From: Candidatus Chloroploca asiatica
GTDB taxonomy: Bacteria > Chloroflexota > Chloroflexia > Chloroflexales > Chloroflexaceae
DNA: 64,000 nt
NCBI RefSeq assembly: GCF_002532075.1
Contig: NZ_LYXE01000036.1
Location: 32,468-96,467, forward strand
Direction of reading: 5' to 3'
The notes beneath the pieces were generated by a model. It was not told where the DNA came from. It worked only from the letters and a program-made list of their open reading frames with translations, and ran no database searches. Numbering within the stretch: the first letter of the stretch is position 1; each line of letters starts with the position of its first letter. This document shows, piece after piece, positions 43,359 through 53,083 of this stretch. A program made the position numbers and the translations under genes.

Positions 43359-45647
43359 ATGGATCTGTCGAGCTTCTATCATCAATTTCGTGAAGAGAGC
43401 GTCGAGAATGTCCGTGTTCTCGGTGAGGGTTTGTTGAGCCTAGAGCAAGCCACTGATCCGGGCGAACAGCAGGCGACGATTGCCCAGATCTTTCGCGCGA
43501 TGCATACGATTAAGGGTTCGGCCCGTATGCTCGGGTTTGATGAGGTCGGCCGGTTGGCCCACGAGCTCGAGACGGTGCTGGGCGAGATGCGCCAAGGCAA
43601 ACGTGCGCTGGAACGCCCGCTCGCCAATGTCTTGCTGCGCAGCGGCGATGCCATCCTGGAACTGATCAATGCCACCATCGAGGGCCGCCCGTGTCCCGTG
43701 AATGTCGATGAGCTCATTGGTGGTCTGGGCGATGCGCAGACCGACGCAGCGCCAGCCGCCATGCCGCCAACGGGGGCGCCCGAAGCGCCGCCAGCACCTG
43801 CGGCACCTGCACCTCCCAAGGCGGCACCTCCCCCTCGGGGAACTTCGACCAGTGTGACACCCCCTCCATCGACAACCGTGCCCTTAAGCCGGGTGGTCAA
43901 CCAGCGCCATCAGAACCAGCCGACGATCCGGGTACGGGTTGATCGCCTGGATCGGATGCTCAACCTTGCCGGCGAACTGGTCATCGGCCAGCAGAGCCTA
44001 GCAACCCATGGCGAGCAGTGGCAAGTGCTCGAAGATAAATGCGCGCAACAGCGTGCGGCCCTGACAGGGCTAGAAGAAGCGCTCGAAAGCATGGCGCTGA
44101 CGGGAGCGCAACGCAAACAACTTGCTCAGCATCTGAACAACGTGCATGCCATCAGCCATGATGTACGCGGGTTGGTACACCAAGAGAGTGATCGCGTCAT
44201 GCGCCACACCAACCAGCACGCCCAACTCGTCAAAGATCTGGAACAGGAGGTGATGCGCGCCCGACTCTTGCCAATTGCGACGGTCTATGCCGGCTTGCCC
44301 CGCGCCGTCCGCGATCTCACGCAGACGACCGGCCACGAGGCCAAGATCGAATTGTATGGCGAGACCGTTGAACTTGATCGCAAAGTCCTGGAATTGATCA
44401 ACGACCCACTCCTCCATCTGGTGCGCAACGCAGTTGATCATGGCATCGAACCACCCAGCGAACGCGAGGCGGCAGGCAAACCACCCTACGGCTTGATTGA
44501 GGTGCGCGCCGAAACGGTTGGCGGCAAGGTAAAAATCGTTATCAGTGATGATGGGCGTGGGATGGATCCGCAACGCCTACGTGAGCGCGCCGTGCGGCTC
44601 GGGATGCTTTCCGCCGAAGCGGCCGCGCTGATGCCCGATAGCGAAGCCTTCGAACTGATCTTTCAACCCGGGTTTTCGACGGCAGCGCAGATTACCGAGA
44701 TCTCGGGGCGTGGCGTTGGCATGGATGTCGTGCGCGCCAATCTGACGGATCTCGGTGGACAGGTCGAAGTCGAGTCTGAACTCGGTCACGGGAGTCGCAT
44801 CATTCTCACGTTGCCCTTGACCCTCGTCACGACACGTGTTTTGCTGGTACGCACAGGGCGGTCGATTTTTGCGCTGCCAGCCACAAGCTGTTATGGTACC
44901 GTCTGGGCCTATCACAACGAGATCCGCTCGCTTGAGGGCCAACCAACGATCCTTGTTGAAGAGCGCACGCTCGCCCTGATCGCCCTGGCCGAACTGCTCG
45001 GCCTGTCAGAACCATCGCCGTTCAGCCGCCACAGCCGTGTCCCGGCCATTATCACGGGGAGCAACCAGCGCCCCGTTGCGCTACTGGTAGATGAACTGGT
45101 CGACGAGCGTGAAGCCGTGGTCAAACCACTTGGCCCCTTGTTCGAGAAGCACCAACACTTCGGCGGGGCCATTCAGCTTGGTGACGGCACCCTGGTGCTG
45201 TTGCTCAATCCCGTCCAGGTCATTCAGAACAAACGGAGCAACATCGTTGTCAGCCAGGCCCCGGCCGTCCAGCGTTCTCGGTTGCTGGTGGTGGATGACT
45301 CGTTTACTACCAGAGAATTGATCTGCAGCATTTTGCAATCGGCAGGGTATGAAGTAACGCCAGCCGTCGATGGCGCTGATGCCCTCGCACAAATGCAGCA
45401 GCAGCCATACGATCTCGTCGTGAGTGACATCGAAATGCCCCGCGTGGACGGTTTTGGCCTCACTAGCCAGATCCGCGCTCATCCGACCACCAGTCGCGTA
45501 CCGGTCATCCTGATTACGAGCCTGGCCTCAGAAGAACATCGCCGCCGTGGACTGGAGGCAGGCGCACAGGCCTATATTGTGAAGAGTCAGTTCGATCAAG
45601 AGAGCCTGCTTGATGTGGTGCAGCAACTGCTTGGCACAACAAACTGA
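43359..45647 (+). CDS. cheA: CheA hybrid histidine kinase with C-terminal receiver
   Basis: 762 residues. Hpt domain with AMHTIKGSARMLGFDEVGRL (His near 48). Pro/Ala-rich linker (about 125-165). Dimerisation region, HATPase with LVRNAVDHGIEPPSE and DDGRGMD (about 345-500), CheW domain (about 500-620), then a receiver with LLVVDDSFTTRELI, DLVVSDIEMPRVDGFG and YIVKSQFDQESLL. The added receiver is typical of FrzE/PilL-like systems that drive surface motility rather than the flagellar CheA. It probably phosphorylates the CheY next door. Confidence 0.93.
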   Translation: MDLSSFYHQFREESVENVRVLGEGLLSLEQATDPGEQQATIAQIFRAMHTIKGSARMLGFDEVGRLAHELETVLGEMRQGKRALERPLANVLLRSGDAILELINATIEGRPCPVNVDELIGGLGDAQTDAAPAAMPPTGAPEAPPAPAAPAPPKAAPPPRGTSTSVTPPPSTTVPLSRVVNQRHQNQPTIRVRVDRLDRMLNLAGELVIGQQSLATHGEQWQVLEDKCAQQRAALTGLEEALESMALTGAQRKQLAQHLNNVHAISHDVRGLVHQESDRVMRHTNQHAQLVKDLEQEVMRARLLPIATVYAGLPRAVRDLTQTTGHEAKIELYGETVELDRKVLELINDPLLHLVRNAVDHGIEPPSEREAAGKPPYGLIEVRAETVGGKVKIVISDDGRGMDPQRLRERAVRLGMLSAEAAALMPDSEAFELIFQPGFSTAAQITEISGRGVGMDVVRANLTDLGGQVEVESELGHGSRIILTLPLTLVTTRVLLVRTGRSIFALPATSCYGTVWAYHNEIRSLEGQPTILVEERTLALIALAELLGLSEPSPFSRHSRVPAIITGSNQRPVALLVDELVDEREAVVKPLGPLFEKHQHFGGAIQLGDGTLVLLLNPVQVIQNKRSNIVVSQAPAVQRSRLLVVDDSFTTRELICSILQSAGYEVTPAVDGADALAQMQQQPYDLVVSDIEMPRVDGFGLTSQIRAHPTTSRVPVILITSLASEEHRRRGLEAGAQAYIVKSQFDQESLLDVVQQLLGTTN

Positions 45648-45686
45648 CCGGACATCATGACCAGCGGATCATTATAGGGAGGGAGC

Positions 45687-46046
45687 ATGACTCACAAGAT
45701 TCTTGTCGTCGATGACAGCAAACTCATTACCGATATCGTCAAGATGCGCCTGGAAATGTTTGGGTACGAGGTACGCCTGGCCGGCAGCGGCGAAGAGGCC
45801 CTGGCAATGATTGAAGAAGAAGTCCCCGATCTGATGGTGCTTGATGTCCAGATGCCGGGCATTGATGGCTTTGAAGTCTGCCGCCGTGTGCGCAGCAGGC
45901 CAGAGCTTGATGAACTGCGTATTATTATGTTAACTTCTAGTGATGAAAAACATGCCGCCTTTGAGGTAGGAGTTGACGATTATCTCAACAAAGATGTCGA
46001 GCTCTTCAATCTCCCGAATCGCATCAAGCTGGTGCTTGAGATGTAA
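45687..46046 (+). CDS. CheY-like response regulator
   Basis: 119 residues, a single receiver domain: ILVVDDSKLITDIVKMRLEM, DLMVLDVQMPGIDGFEVCRR, IIMLTSSDEKHAAFEVGVDD, YLNKDVELFNL. The conserved Asp pocket, phospho-acceptor Asp and Thr/Ser are present; the Lys is in YLNKD. GGGAGGGAGC precedes the start. Its partner is probably the CheA upstream. Confidence 0.92.
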   Translation: MTHKILVVDDSKLITDIVKMRLEMFGYEVRLAGSGEEALAMIEEEVPDLMVLDVQMPGIDGFEVCRRVRSRPELDELRIIMLTSSDEKHAAFEVGVDDYLNKDVELFNLPNRIKLVLEM

Positions 46047-46065
46047 CCCAGAAATCGGGTTCTTT

Positions 46066-47265
46066 ATGAACAAACCCTTGCGCATTCTCGTCGTTGATGA
46101 CTCAGCCCTAGCGCGCAGGCTGCTTCGCGAACTTCTGGAAAGCGATCCGCTGGTCGAGGTCGTGGGTGAAGCGTGCAATGGACGTGAAGCGATTGAGATG
46201 GTTGTGGCGTTACATCCGGATCTCGTCACGATGGATGTGCGGATGCCAATCATGGATGGGGTCGAGACCACCCGCCAGCTTATGGCCTACCATCCGCTCC
46301 CCATCCTTGTGCTGACAACCTCACTCAGTAGTTATGATATTGACATTACCTTTCAGATGCTTGGTGCGGGCGCCCTTGATGTGATGGAGAAACCGCGGCT
46401 TGATCAACCAGGGGCTCTCGAAGAGGCACGGCGATCCCTTGTCCGCAAGGTGCGCATGCTCGCCCGCATCCAGGTCGTGACCCATCTGCGCGGGCGGCGC
46501 GGCAAGCAGAGTGATACCTATGTTGTGCCCGCCGAAACATCCCCAGCTGCATCCGAGAAACCCGCGCTACCAGTGCCCCCCAAACCACCGGCGCAGCCAG
46601 GAGCGAGCATAACTCCACCCTTCAAGCCCATGGCGCCGCCGCTCGCCACAGGCATACCACCGCACACGATGACCCCGATGCGCAGTGCAGCGTGTCGTTT
46701 CGATGCCGTGGTGATCGGGGCCTCCACCGGCGGCCCGCGGGTGGTCTGCCAGATCCTGGCGCGTCTGCCAGGTGACTTTGCGGCAACCGTGATTGTGGTG
46801 CAACATATCGCACAGGGGTTCAGTACCGGCATGGCTGAATGGCTCAGCGATCAGCTTACCTTGCCGGTTCACCTCGCCACCGAAGGGATGCGCCTGCAAG
46901 CAGGCCATGTCTTTCTGGTTCCTGATCAGTTTGATCTGCTCATTCAGCCAAATTGTACCGTTCATCTAAGTGGCTTGCCTCTGTTGATGCAACGTCCGGC
47001 GATTGATATTGCGATGCAGTCGGTGGTTGCCGTCTTTGGGGCCGCAACGACCGGCGTGTTGTTGACCGGCATGGGGCGTGATGGTGCCATCGGCATGCGC
47101 ACGATTCGTCGTGCTGGCGGGTTTACGATTGCCCAGGATGAAGCAACATCGACCATCTTTGGCATGCCACGGGCGGCGATCGAACTTGGGGCCGCCGATC
47201 TCGTCTTACCCCCTGAGCGCATTGCAACCACGTTGATTAAGCGCTTTGCACTAGGGCCTCAATGA
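46066..47265 (+). CDS. cheB: CheB methylesterase
   Basis: 399 residues from ATG 46066; a longer frame from 45973 overlaps cheY and is not credible. Receiver (1-125, ILVVDDSALARRLLREL, TMDVRMPIMDGVETTRQL), Pro-rich linker, esterase domain (215-399) with catalytic Ser in IGASTGGPRVV, then HIAQGFSTGMAEWL and GVLLTGMGRDGAIGMRTI. It removes methyl groups from MCP glutamates. The cheR start overlaps its stop. Confidence 0.95.
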   Translation: MNKPLRILVVDDSALARRLLRELLESDPLVEVVGEACNGREAIEMVVALHPDLVTMDVRMPIMDGVETTRQLMAYHPLPILVLTTSLSSYDIDITFQMLGAGALDVMEKPRLDQPGALEEARRSLVRKVRMLARIQVVTHLRGRRGKQSDTYVVPAETSPAASEKPALPVPPKPPAQPGASITPPFKPMAPPLATGIPPHTMTPMRSAACRFDAVVIGASTGGPRVVCQILARLPGDFAATVIVVQHIAQGFSTGMAEWLSDQLTLPVHLATEGMRLQAGHVFLVPDQFDLLIQPNCTVHLSGLPLLMQRPAIDIAMQSVVAVFGAATTGVLLTGMGRDGAIGMRTIRRAGGFTIAQDEATSTIFGMPRAAIELGAADLVLPPERIATTLIKRFALGPQ

Positions 47266-48803
47266 CTATTGGCAAGAGAGTGGAACCTATGTACCCGGCG
47301 CTGGCTCGAACCGAACTATTCAAACAACCTGATCCTGTGATCCTGCGGGACATGATTGCAGCCTCCTATGGTATCTATCTGGATGATACACGCACCAGAA
47401 CGCTGGAAACAGCCATTCAACAACGGAGTCACGCGCTTGGTATGTCGGCTGAGCGTTATACGAACCAACTCAGCAATCAACCTGATCAGCACGAGCTCCA
47501 GCTCCTCACGGAAGAATTGCTCAATCACGAAACGCAGTTTTTTCGCAACCGACCCCATATGCAGGCCCTCCGTGAGGTCATCTTGCCCGAGTTGCATCAA
47601 CGCCTGCCCCCCGATCAACCGCTGCGTCTCTGGAGTGCTGGCTGTGCGACGGGCGAAGAAGCCTATTCACTGGCAATTACCGTCCTTGAAGCGTTAGGCG
47701 AGCCATTACCCCGCCCCGTCAGTATCTGGGCGACGGATCTGAGTAGCGCAACCCTCACACGAGCCAAAGCCGGGGTTTATAAAGGGCGGAGTCTGGCACA
47801 CCTCACCCCGCAGCAACGTGTCCGCTATTTTGAAGCCCACGGGGCTGAATTAACGGTTGCCTCACGGGTGCGATGCCTCGTTCAATTTGATCAATTCAAT
47901 CTCCTCGACCCGATTCCGGCCCAGGGGCAGGGCATCGATATCCTGTTTTGTCAAAATGTCACGATCTATTTTCAAATCAACACCTGTCGTGCCCTGATGG
48001 AACGCTTTTACCATACGCTCAATGATGGAGGCGTTCTCTTTCTTGGGTTTTCCGAGACTCTCTGGAACATTTTTAACAAATTGCGCTGGCGTGAAGTGGG
48101 CGAATCCTTTGTCTACTACAAAGACACCGAAAAAACAGGTGCGCAACGGTATCGCCGCACAATCGCCTTGCCCGCCGATCCTGGCCTAACGTCACGCGGG
48201 TTGCCTGCGCCAACAGCAGCGTGTCAGCCCGAACTATCCCGCACAACGCGACGCCCTTCACACCCGAGCCAGCCGCCCATCGATCATGGTACGACCAGCG
48301 CCATCATTGAGCAGGTACAGAGTTTGCTTGATACAGGCCAGACGGAAGAAGCACTAAGCCTCTTGCAGAGTTTGCCCCTGGTCGGCAGCGCGGCGCCGCA
48401 GATCCTCGCCTTGATAGCGCGAGCGCACGCCAACCGGGGCGACTTTGAACTGGCTGGGGCCGAGGCGCATCGCGCACTTGAGTTAAATCCCTTGACGACC
48501 GAAGCTTATCTCTTGATCGGGCTAATCTATGTGCGACAGAATCGCCACAGTGCGGCCGTGGTGCAGTTCGAACGAGCGCGGTATCTTGATAATCAATCAC
48601 CCGTGCTCGCCTTTCATCTTGCCGAGTGTTATCGTCAACTGGGACGACGCGATGATGCCCTCCGCGAATATCGCAATTGTATGCGCCAGTTAACCCTCCA
48701 TCCGCCCGACAAACTGCTTGATGGCGTCGCGGCACGATGGCTCAGTGAGATATGTTGGCGTTCGATGGAAGAACTACGTCCTGAGCGCAAATACAACCTG
48801 TAA
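47262..48803 (+). CDS. cheR: CheR methyltransferase with C-terminal TPR
   Basis: 513 residues; ATG 47262 overlaps the cheB stop (ATGA), while ATG 47289 is an alternative. The CheR core (about 20-285) has ETQFFRNRPHMQALREVILP, a SAM-binding LWSAGCATGEEAYSLAITVL and NVTIYFQINTCRALMERFYH. After a Pro/Thr linker, the last 150 residues are TPR repeats (LLDTGQTEEALSLLQSLPLV, ALELNPLTTEAYLLIGLIYV). TPR-tailed CheR enzymes occur in Frz-like systems, where the TPR docks to the receptor. It uses SAM. Confidence 0.92.
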   Translation: MTIGKRVEPMYPALARTELFKQPDPVILRDMIAASYGIYLDDTRTRTLETAIQQRSHALGMSAERYTNQLSNQPDQHELQLLTEELLNHETQFFRNRPHMQALREVILPELHQRLPPDQPLRLWSAGCATGEEAYSLAITVLEALGEPLPRPVSIWATDLSSATLTRAKAGVYKGRSLAHLTPQQRVRYFEAHGAELTVASRVRCLVQFDQFNLLDPIPAQGQGIDILFCQNVTIYFQINTCRALMERFYHTLNDGGVLFLGFSETLWNIFNKLRWREVGESFVYYKDTEKTGAQRYRRTIALPADPGLTSRGLPAPTAACQPELSRTTRRPSHPSQPPIDHGTTSAIIEQVQSLLDTGQTEEALSLLQSLPLVGSAAPQILALIARAHANRGDFELAGAEAHRALELNPLTTEAYLLIGLIYVRQNRHSAAVVQFERARYLDNQSPVLAFHLAECYRQLGRRDDALREYRNCMRQLTLHPPDKLLDGVAARWLSEICWRSMEELRPERKYNL

Positions 48804-48835
48804 CCAGTGATGAGCCAGGACTGATGGAGCGAGCT

Positions 48836-50416
48836 ATGTCAGCCAGTGAACAATTACAATTGATGCCGCTCGATCCAGGGATGTACAGCGGGAGTGAGCG
48901 TTTAATGGCCGGAACACGGCTGGGGACGGCGTATAGCCAGGGGCTCCGCGCCTATCTGCGAGCAGCGTACCATGATGCGATTGAACATTTCAAAGCCGCC
49001 CTGATTGCCGTCTATGTTGATGGTGAAGAGCAAGCGCAAGCCTTTGCCCATGAACGCGCCATTATCTATGTGTATATTGGCAATGCCCTTGCGTTTCAAC
49101 ACGACTGGGCCGCCGCACTACGCGAATACCACGAAGCGACAGAAAGCGATCCGCACCTCGCCGAAGGACATTACAACCTGGGGGTGGCATTTACGGTGCT
49201 CACGGAACTTGAAGCAGCCATTGGTGCGTTTCGCGCTGCGCTTGAAGCGAATCCGCACCTCTACGAAGCCCATTTTGCCCTGGCGCGCTGCTATCAACAA
49301 GCTGACGATGTGGGGCGGGCCTATATCCATTATAGTCGTGCCTGTGCGCTCCGCCCCAATGCCGCCGAACCCCGCTATCATATGGGCCAGATGCATCAGA
49401 GCCGTGGTGCCTACGAACTTGCCCAGCGCTATTTTCAAGAAGCACGGCGCGTCGAACCAACGTTTGTGCCCCCTGATCCTGAAGCCGAAACGCGCGTGCC
49501 TGTGGTACGCAGTGACAAAGAGGTGATTGCATGGTACTATCGCCTGAGCGAGGCCTTGAAACACCAGCGGTATGAAGAAGAGGCCGAGCGTATCTATGGG
49601 GCCTTGCTGCAATGGCGGCCTGATGAGTATCTGGCCCACTATCGTCTTGGGAATCTGCTGGCCCGTCAGCACCGCTGGGAAGAGGCCCTGGAACACTATC
49701 GCTCCGTGCCAGCCGAAGATAGTCGTTTTGTGGCAGCACGCATGCGGATGAGTGCGATCTTGCGCCTTCAACAGAAGACCCGCGAGGCATATGACCTCCT
49801 CTTTGCATGTGCCCGGCTCAATCCGAGTGAGGGGCAACTCTTTCTGCAGATGGGCAAACTCCTCTACGATATGAATCTGCCTCTGCAAGCAGTGCGAGCC
49901 TTTGAACGGGCAGTGCAGTTGTTGCCCAATGATCCTCAGGCGCACTATCTGCTCGGTTTTATGTATAACCTGCTCGGTCGTGAGAGTTGGGCGCTCGCAG
50001 CGTGGCGGAAGGCCGTCAACCTGGCCCCCGAGGCCCAATCGCTGCGCTATGATCTGGGCTATCTGTATGTACGACGTGGGTACTACGATCTGGCGGTACG
50101 GGAATTTCAGCAAGTGCTGGCGCACTGGCCCGACGATTTGGAAACGAATTTTATCCTTGGGATCTGCCATAAGGAACTGACCGAACCCAATCGTGCGATT
50201 CCCTTTTTCGAAAAAGTCTTGCGGCGCAACCCTCATCACGCCCAGGCACTCTATTATCTGGGGGCTTGTTATCTTCAGATTGGCAACACGTCCCTGGGTA
50301 AAGCCTATCTGCATCGGTATGATGCCCTTATGCGTGGCCAAGAGTCACCTATTACGCCGCTCTCGGTGATGCGTCACAAAACGGACATGCTCCGTTCAGA
50401 CACGCGCTCGGGGTAA
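48836..50416 (+). CDS. TPR-repeat protein of the chemotaxis cluster
   Basis: 526 residues from ATG 48836 (GGAGCGAGCT upstream). Around ten TPR units fill the chain (AFQHDWAAALREYHEATESD, PHLAEGHYNLGVAFTVLTEL, SEALKHQRYEEEAERIYGAL, QAHYLLGFMYNLLGRESWAL). No enzymatic domain. It probably scaffolds the kinase, receptor or pilus complex, in keeping with its location after cheR. Confidence 0.88.
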   Translation: MSASEQLQLMPLDPGMYSGSERLMAGTRLGTAYSQGLRAYLRAAYHDAIEHFKAALIAVYVDGEEQAQAFAHERAIIYVYIGNALAFQHDWAAALREYHEATESDPHLAEGHYNLGVAFTVLTELEAAIGAFRAALEANPHLYEAHFALARCYQQADDVGRAYIHYSRACALRPNAAEPRYHMGQMHQSRGAYELAQRYFQEARRVEPTFVPPDPEAETRVPVVRSDKEVIAWYYRLSEALKHQRYEEEAERIYGALLQWRPDEYLAHYRLGNLLARQHRWEEALEHYRSVPAEDSRFVAARMRMSAILRLQQKTREAYDLLFACARLNPSEGQLFLQMGKLLYDMNLPLQAVRAFERAVQLLPNDPQAHYLLGFMYNLLGRESWALAAWRKAVNLAPEAQSLRYDLGYLYVRRGYYDLAVREFQQVLAHWPDDLETNFILGICHKELTEPNRAIPFFEKVLRRNPHHAQALYYLGACYLQIGNTSLGKAYLHRYDALMRGQESPITPLSVMRHKTDMLRSDTRSG

Positions 50417-50474
50417 GCGTGTAAATCTTTGCTACAGAGAATAGTAAAATCCTGCATCCTGATTGGCAGGAATA

Positions 50475-50483
50475 TGGTATAGT
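50475..50483 (+). promoter_or_regulatory. extended -10 element before response regulator
   Basis: TGGTATAGT matches the extended -10 form (TGnTATAnT) about 38 bases before the receiver gene at 50521. No good -35 is seen. So the receiver may have its own promoter separate from the TPR gene. Confidence 0.4.
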
Positions 50484-50520
50484 TTGCAGCAGGATCAACT
50501 GGGACAAGAGCGAGGCTGAT

Positions 50521-50889
50521 GTGACGAATACGGTGATGGTTGTAGAAGACGAGCCAGCAACTCGTCGGCTCTATCGTTTTCTGCTCGTGAATAGCAACTT
50601 CACAGTACTTGAGGCCGAAGATGGTATTACCGCGCTGGAGATACTGTCAAGCCACCCCTGCGATGTCATTATCACCGATATGAATATGCCGCGCATGGGT
50701 GGCATTGAGCTAACCCGAACGCTACGCGACCAGGGTTCCGAGGCCTATATTATCATGGTCACCGCGTTTGGCTCACGCGATATCGAAAAGCAGGCGCTGC
50801 AGAGTGGGGTCAATGAGTATCTGACCAAGCCGATTGATTTTGAAGATCTTGATCGGCGCGTCAAAGCCTATTTTGCCCGTCAGCCGTAA
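50521..50889 (+). CDS. response regulator, single receiver domain
   Basis: 122 residues; GTG start. The receiver has VMVVEDEPATRRLYRFLLVN, DVIITDMNMPRMGGIELTRT, MVTAFGSRDIEKQALQSGVN and YLTKPIDFEDLDRRVKAY. All catalytic positions are present. No output domain, so it works through protein contacts. It closes the signalling cluster; the partner kinase may be CheA. Confidence 0.92.
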   Translation: MTNTVMVVEDEPATRRLYRFLLVNSNFTVLEAEDGITALEILSSHPCDVIITDMNMPRMGGIELTRTLRDQGSEAYIIMVTAFGSRDIEKQALQSGVNEYLTKPIDFEDLDRRVKAYFARQP

Positions 50890-50910
50890 CCCTGCGGGGA
50901 AAACTCGGCT

Positions 50911-52023
50911 ATGCATGTTGTGCAGATCTACAAAGATTACCCCCCGGTAACCGGGGGGATCGAGCATCATCTGGCCCTGCTCGCCGAGGGGCTCGTGGCG
51001 CGTGGTCATCAGGTGACGGTTCTCATCAGCGCCCCTGGGCTGCGCCCACGCTCGTATGAAGAGCGCGGTGTGCGCATCATTGCCGTCGGGCGGCTGGCGA
51101 CAGTCGCGTCAACCCCTCTGAGTCCGGCTCTCCCGCAGCAACTGGCCCGCCTGCGCCCCGATCTGATCCATCTGCACCATCCCTATCCTCCTGGCGATCT
51201 GGCGATCCTGCTGGCCGGTCGGCGCACGCCCTTTGTCGTGACCTATCATAGCGATATTATCCGCCAGCGCCGCTTGAAACTGGTGGTAGCGCCATTGGTG
51301 CGCCGCACGTTGCGTAACGCTGCCCGCATTGTGGTTGGTAGCCCGGCGTATATGCACTCATCGCCATGGTTAGCTCCGATCGCTACACACTGCCGCGTCG
51401 TGCCGTATGGGTTACCTCTCGAACGCTTTGGTCAGGCTGATCAACGCCTGGTCACCGCGCTCCAGGCCCGCTACCCAGGCCCGCTCGTGCTCTTTGTTGG
51501 CCGGTTGCGCTATTATAAAGGGGCCGAGGTGCTGGTGCGGGCTATGGCGAACGTGCCAGGCCAGGCGATCTTTGTCGGCGCTGATGCGACGGTGCGTCGG
51601 GCCAATCTGATCGAACTGGCACGCCAACTCGGGGTCGCCGAGCGCGTGCATTTTGTTGGGGCCCAGGATGACGAACATCTGCGCGCGTTTTACCACGCAG
51701 CAACCGTTTTTGTCCTGCCCTCGCTTGAACGAAGCGAGTCCTTTGGCCTTGTCCAGGTCGAAGCCCAGGCAGCAGGGCTGCCGATAGTCTGCACCGAACT
51801 CGGCACGGGGACCAGTTATGTGACCAGACACGGAGAGACAGGCATTGTTGTGCCGCCCGGCGATGAGCAAGCCCTGGCACGGGCCTTACGCCTCTTGCTA
51901 GCCAACCCAACCCTTGCCCAGGCTTACGGCAACGTTGGACGCCTCCGCGCCGCACGCGAGTTTAGTCTCGCCACGATGCTCGATCGCGTCGAAGCGGTCT
52001 ATGCCGAGGCGATCAGGCGATGA
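50911..52023 (+). CDS. GT4-family glycosyltransferase
   Basis: 370 residues. GT-B fold with N-terminal VVQIYKDYPPVTGGIEHHLA and VARGHQVTVLISAPG; C-terminal VLFVGRLRYYKGAEVLVRAM, and the ESFGLVQVEAQAAGLPIVCT motif with the E-x7-E pair of GT4. It transfers a sugar from a nucleotide donor, perhaps to a lipid or polysaccharide. The next gene overlaps its stop, so they may act together. Confidence 0.9.
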   Translation: MHVVQIYKDYPPVTGGIEHHLALLAEGLVARGHQVTVLISAPGLRPRSYEERGVRIIAVGRLATVASTPLSPALPQQLARLRPDLIHLHHPYPPGDLAILLAGRRTPFVVTYHSDIIRQRRLKLVVAPLVRRTLRNAARIVVGSPAYMHSSPWLAPIATHCRVVPYGLPLERFGQADQRLVTALQARYPGPLVLFVGRLRYYKGAEVLVRAMANVPGQAIFVGADATVRRANLIELARQLGVAERVHFVGAQDDEHLRAFYHAATVFVLPSLERSESFGLVQVEAQAAGLPIVCTELGTGTSYVTRHGETGIVVPPGDEQALARALRLLLANPTLAQAYGNVGRLRAAREFSLATMLDRVEAVYAEAIRR

Positions 52024-52928
52024 GTCTCCGCGTACGCATCGTCGTTTGCCTCGCGATCGGGTTGGTAAGCGGAGTGATGTGCAGCCTCTATCAGGGGGCC
52101 TTTGCGCGGGGGGCCGGTGATCTTGGGATGCCGTTGTGTATGGGCCAAGCCCTGCTTGCCGGCGCTGATCCGTATGCTGTCTGTCAGGGATTTCAGAGTG
52201 ACGGCGTTACGCCAAATACGGCGAATCCGCTAACCACGGTAGTCATTAGCTTGCCACTGCTCTGGCTACCGCCTAGCATTGCTGCCGGGGTCTTTTTTGG
52301 TCTTAGTTCAGGCTTGCTCGCCTGGGGCTTGACGCGGACTGGTGACTGGTGGCGCTTGTTGACCTTGCTCGCCCTGCCCTACTGGCAGGCGCTGGTGACC
52401 GTGCAATGGTCACCGCTGTTGCTGGCAGTCTGGTTCTGGCCTGCGCTGCTGGCCCTGACGCTGGCGAAACCACATGTGGGTGCGGCAGTCGCCCTGACCA
52501 CCCCGTGGCGACCCTGGCCCGTGGCGATAGGGGTCGTCATTGGGGTCGTGAGTCTGCTGATGATGCCAACCTGGCCCTTCGCGATGGCAGGACGGATTGG
52601 AGCAATGGACGACTACCTTGCCCCTCTGTTGATCTTCCCTGGTTTTTTGTTGTTGCTGGCGGGGCTGCAATGGCGTACCCGTGAGGGGCGCTTCTTGTTG
52701 CTGTTGAGTCTTGTCCCTCAGCGAGCCTTTTATGATCAACTCCTTGTGTTTGCGGTGCCTCGGACGATGCGGAGCTTGCTTATCCTGGTGCTATGCAGCT
52801 GGCTGACCTATTTTGGCTGGTTTTTCTGGCCCGGTTCACCGCTTCCCTGGCTCATTGTGGGGCTCTATCTTCCTGCGCTTGGCATCTTGTTCGTTGACCG
52901 CTATACTCTTGCCAAGGAGAGCAAGTGA
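52020..52928 (+). CDS. polytopic membrane protein, unknown
   Basis: 302 residues; ATGA overlap with the glycosyltransferase. About seven or eight hydrophobic helices (LWLPPSIAAGVFFGLSSGLL, VAIGVVIGVVSLLMMPTWPF, SLLILVLCSWLTYFGWFFWP). A periplasmic-looking loop with ADPYAVCQGFQSDG recalls GT87-type mannosyltransferases, but the chain is short and key acidic residues cannot be assigned. Function unknown; linked to sugar transfer by context only. Confidence 0.75.
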   Translation: MSLRVRIVVCLAIGLVSGVMCSLYQGAFARGAGDLGMPLCMGQALLAGADPYAVCQGFQSDGVTPNTANPLTTVVISLPLLWLPPSIAAGVFFGLSSGLLAWGLTRTGDWWRLLTLLALPYWQALVTVQWSPLLLAVWFWPALLALTLAKPHVGAAVALTTPWRPWPVAIGVVIGVVSLLMMPTWPFAMAGRIGAMDDYLAPLLIFPGFLLLLAGLQWRTREGRFLLLLSLVPQRAFYDQLLVFAVPRTMRSLLILVLCSWLTYFGWFFWPGSPLPWLIVGLYLPALGILFVDRYTLAKESK

Positions 52929-53042
52929 TGCCTGCGACGGGTAATTCCATGTACCGTTGAGGAGGTCGCATGGTCACCCTGAGTACCAAATGGCCTGCGG
53001 GCCATTGGCACCGTGAGAAACGAAGCACCCTGTCCCTGGGAG

Positions 53043-53062
53043 CGAGGGCATCTTGCCCTCGA
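53043..53062. repeat. small GAGGGCA-TGCCCTC palindrome
   Basis: CGAGGGCATCTTGCCCTCG, a short interspersed palindrome upstream of the amidase gene, of the type scattered in many genomes. Confidence 0.5.
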
Positions 53063-53083
53063 ACGTACGACGAGGACAAAGCC

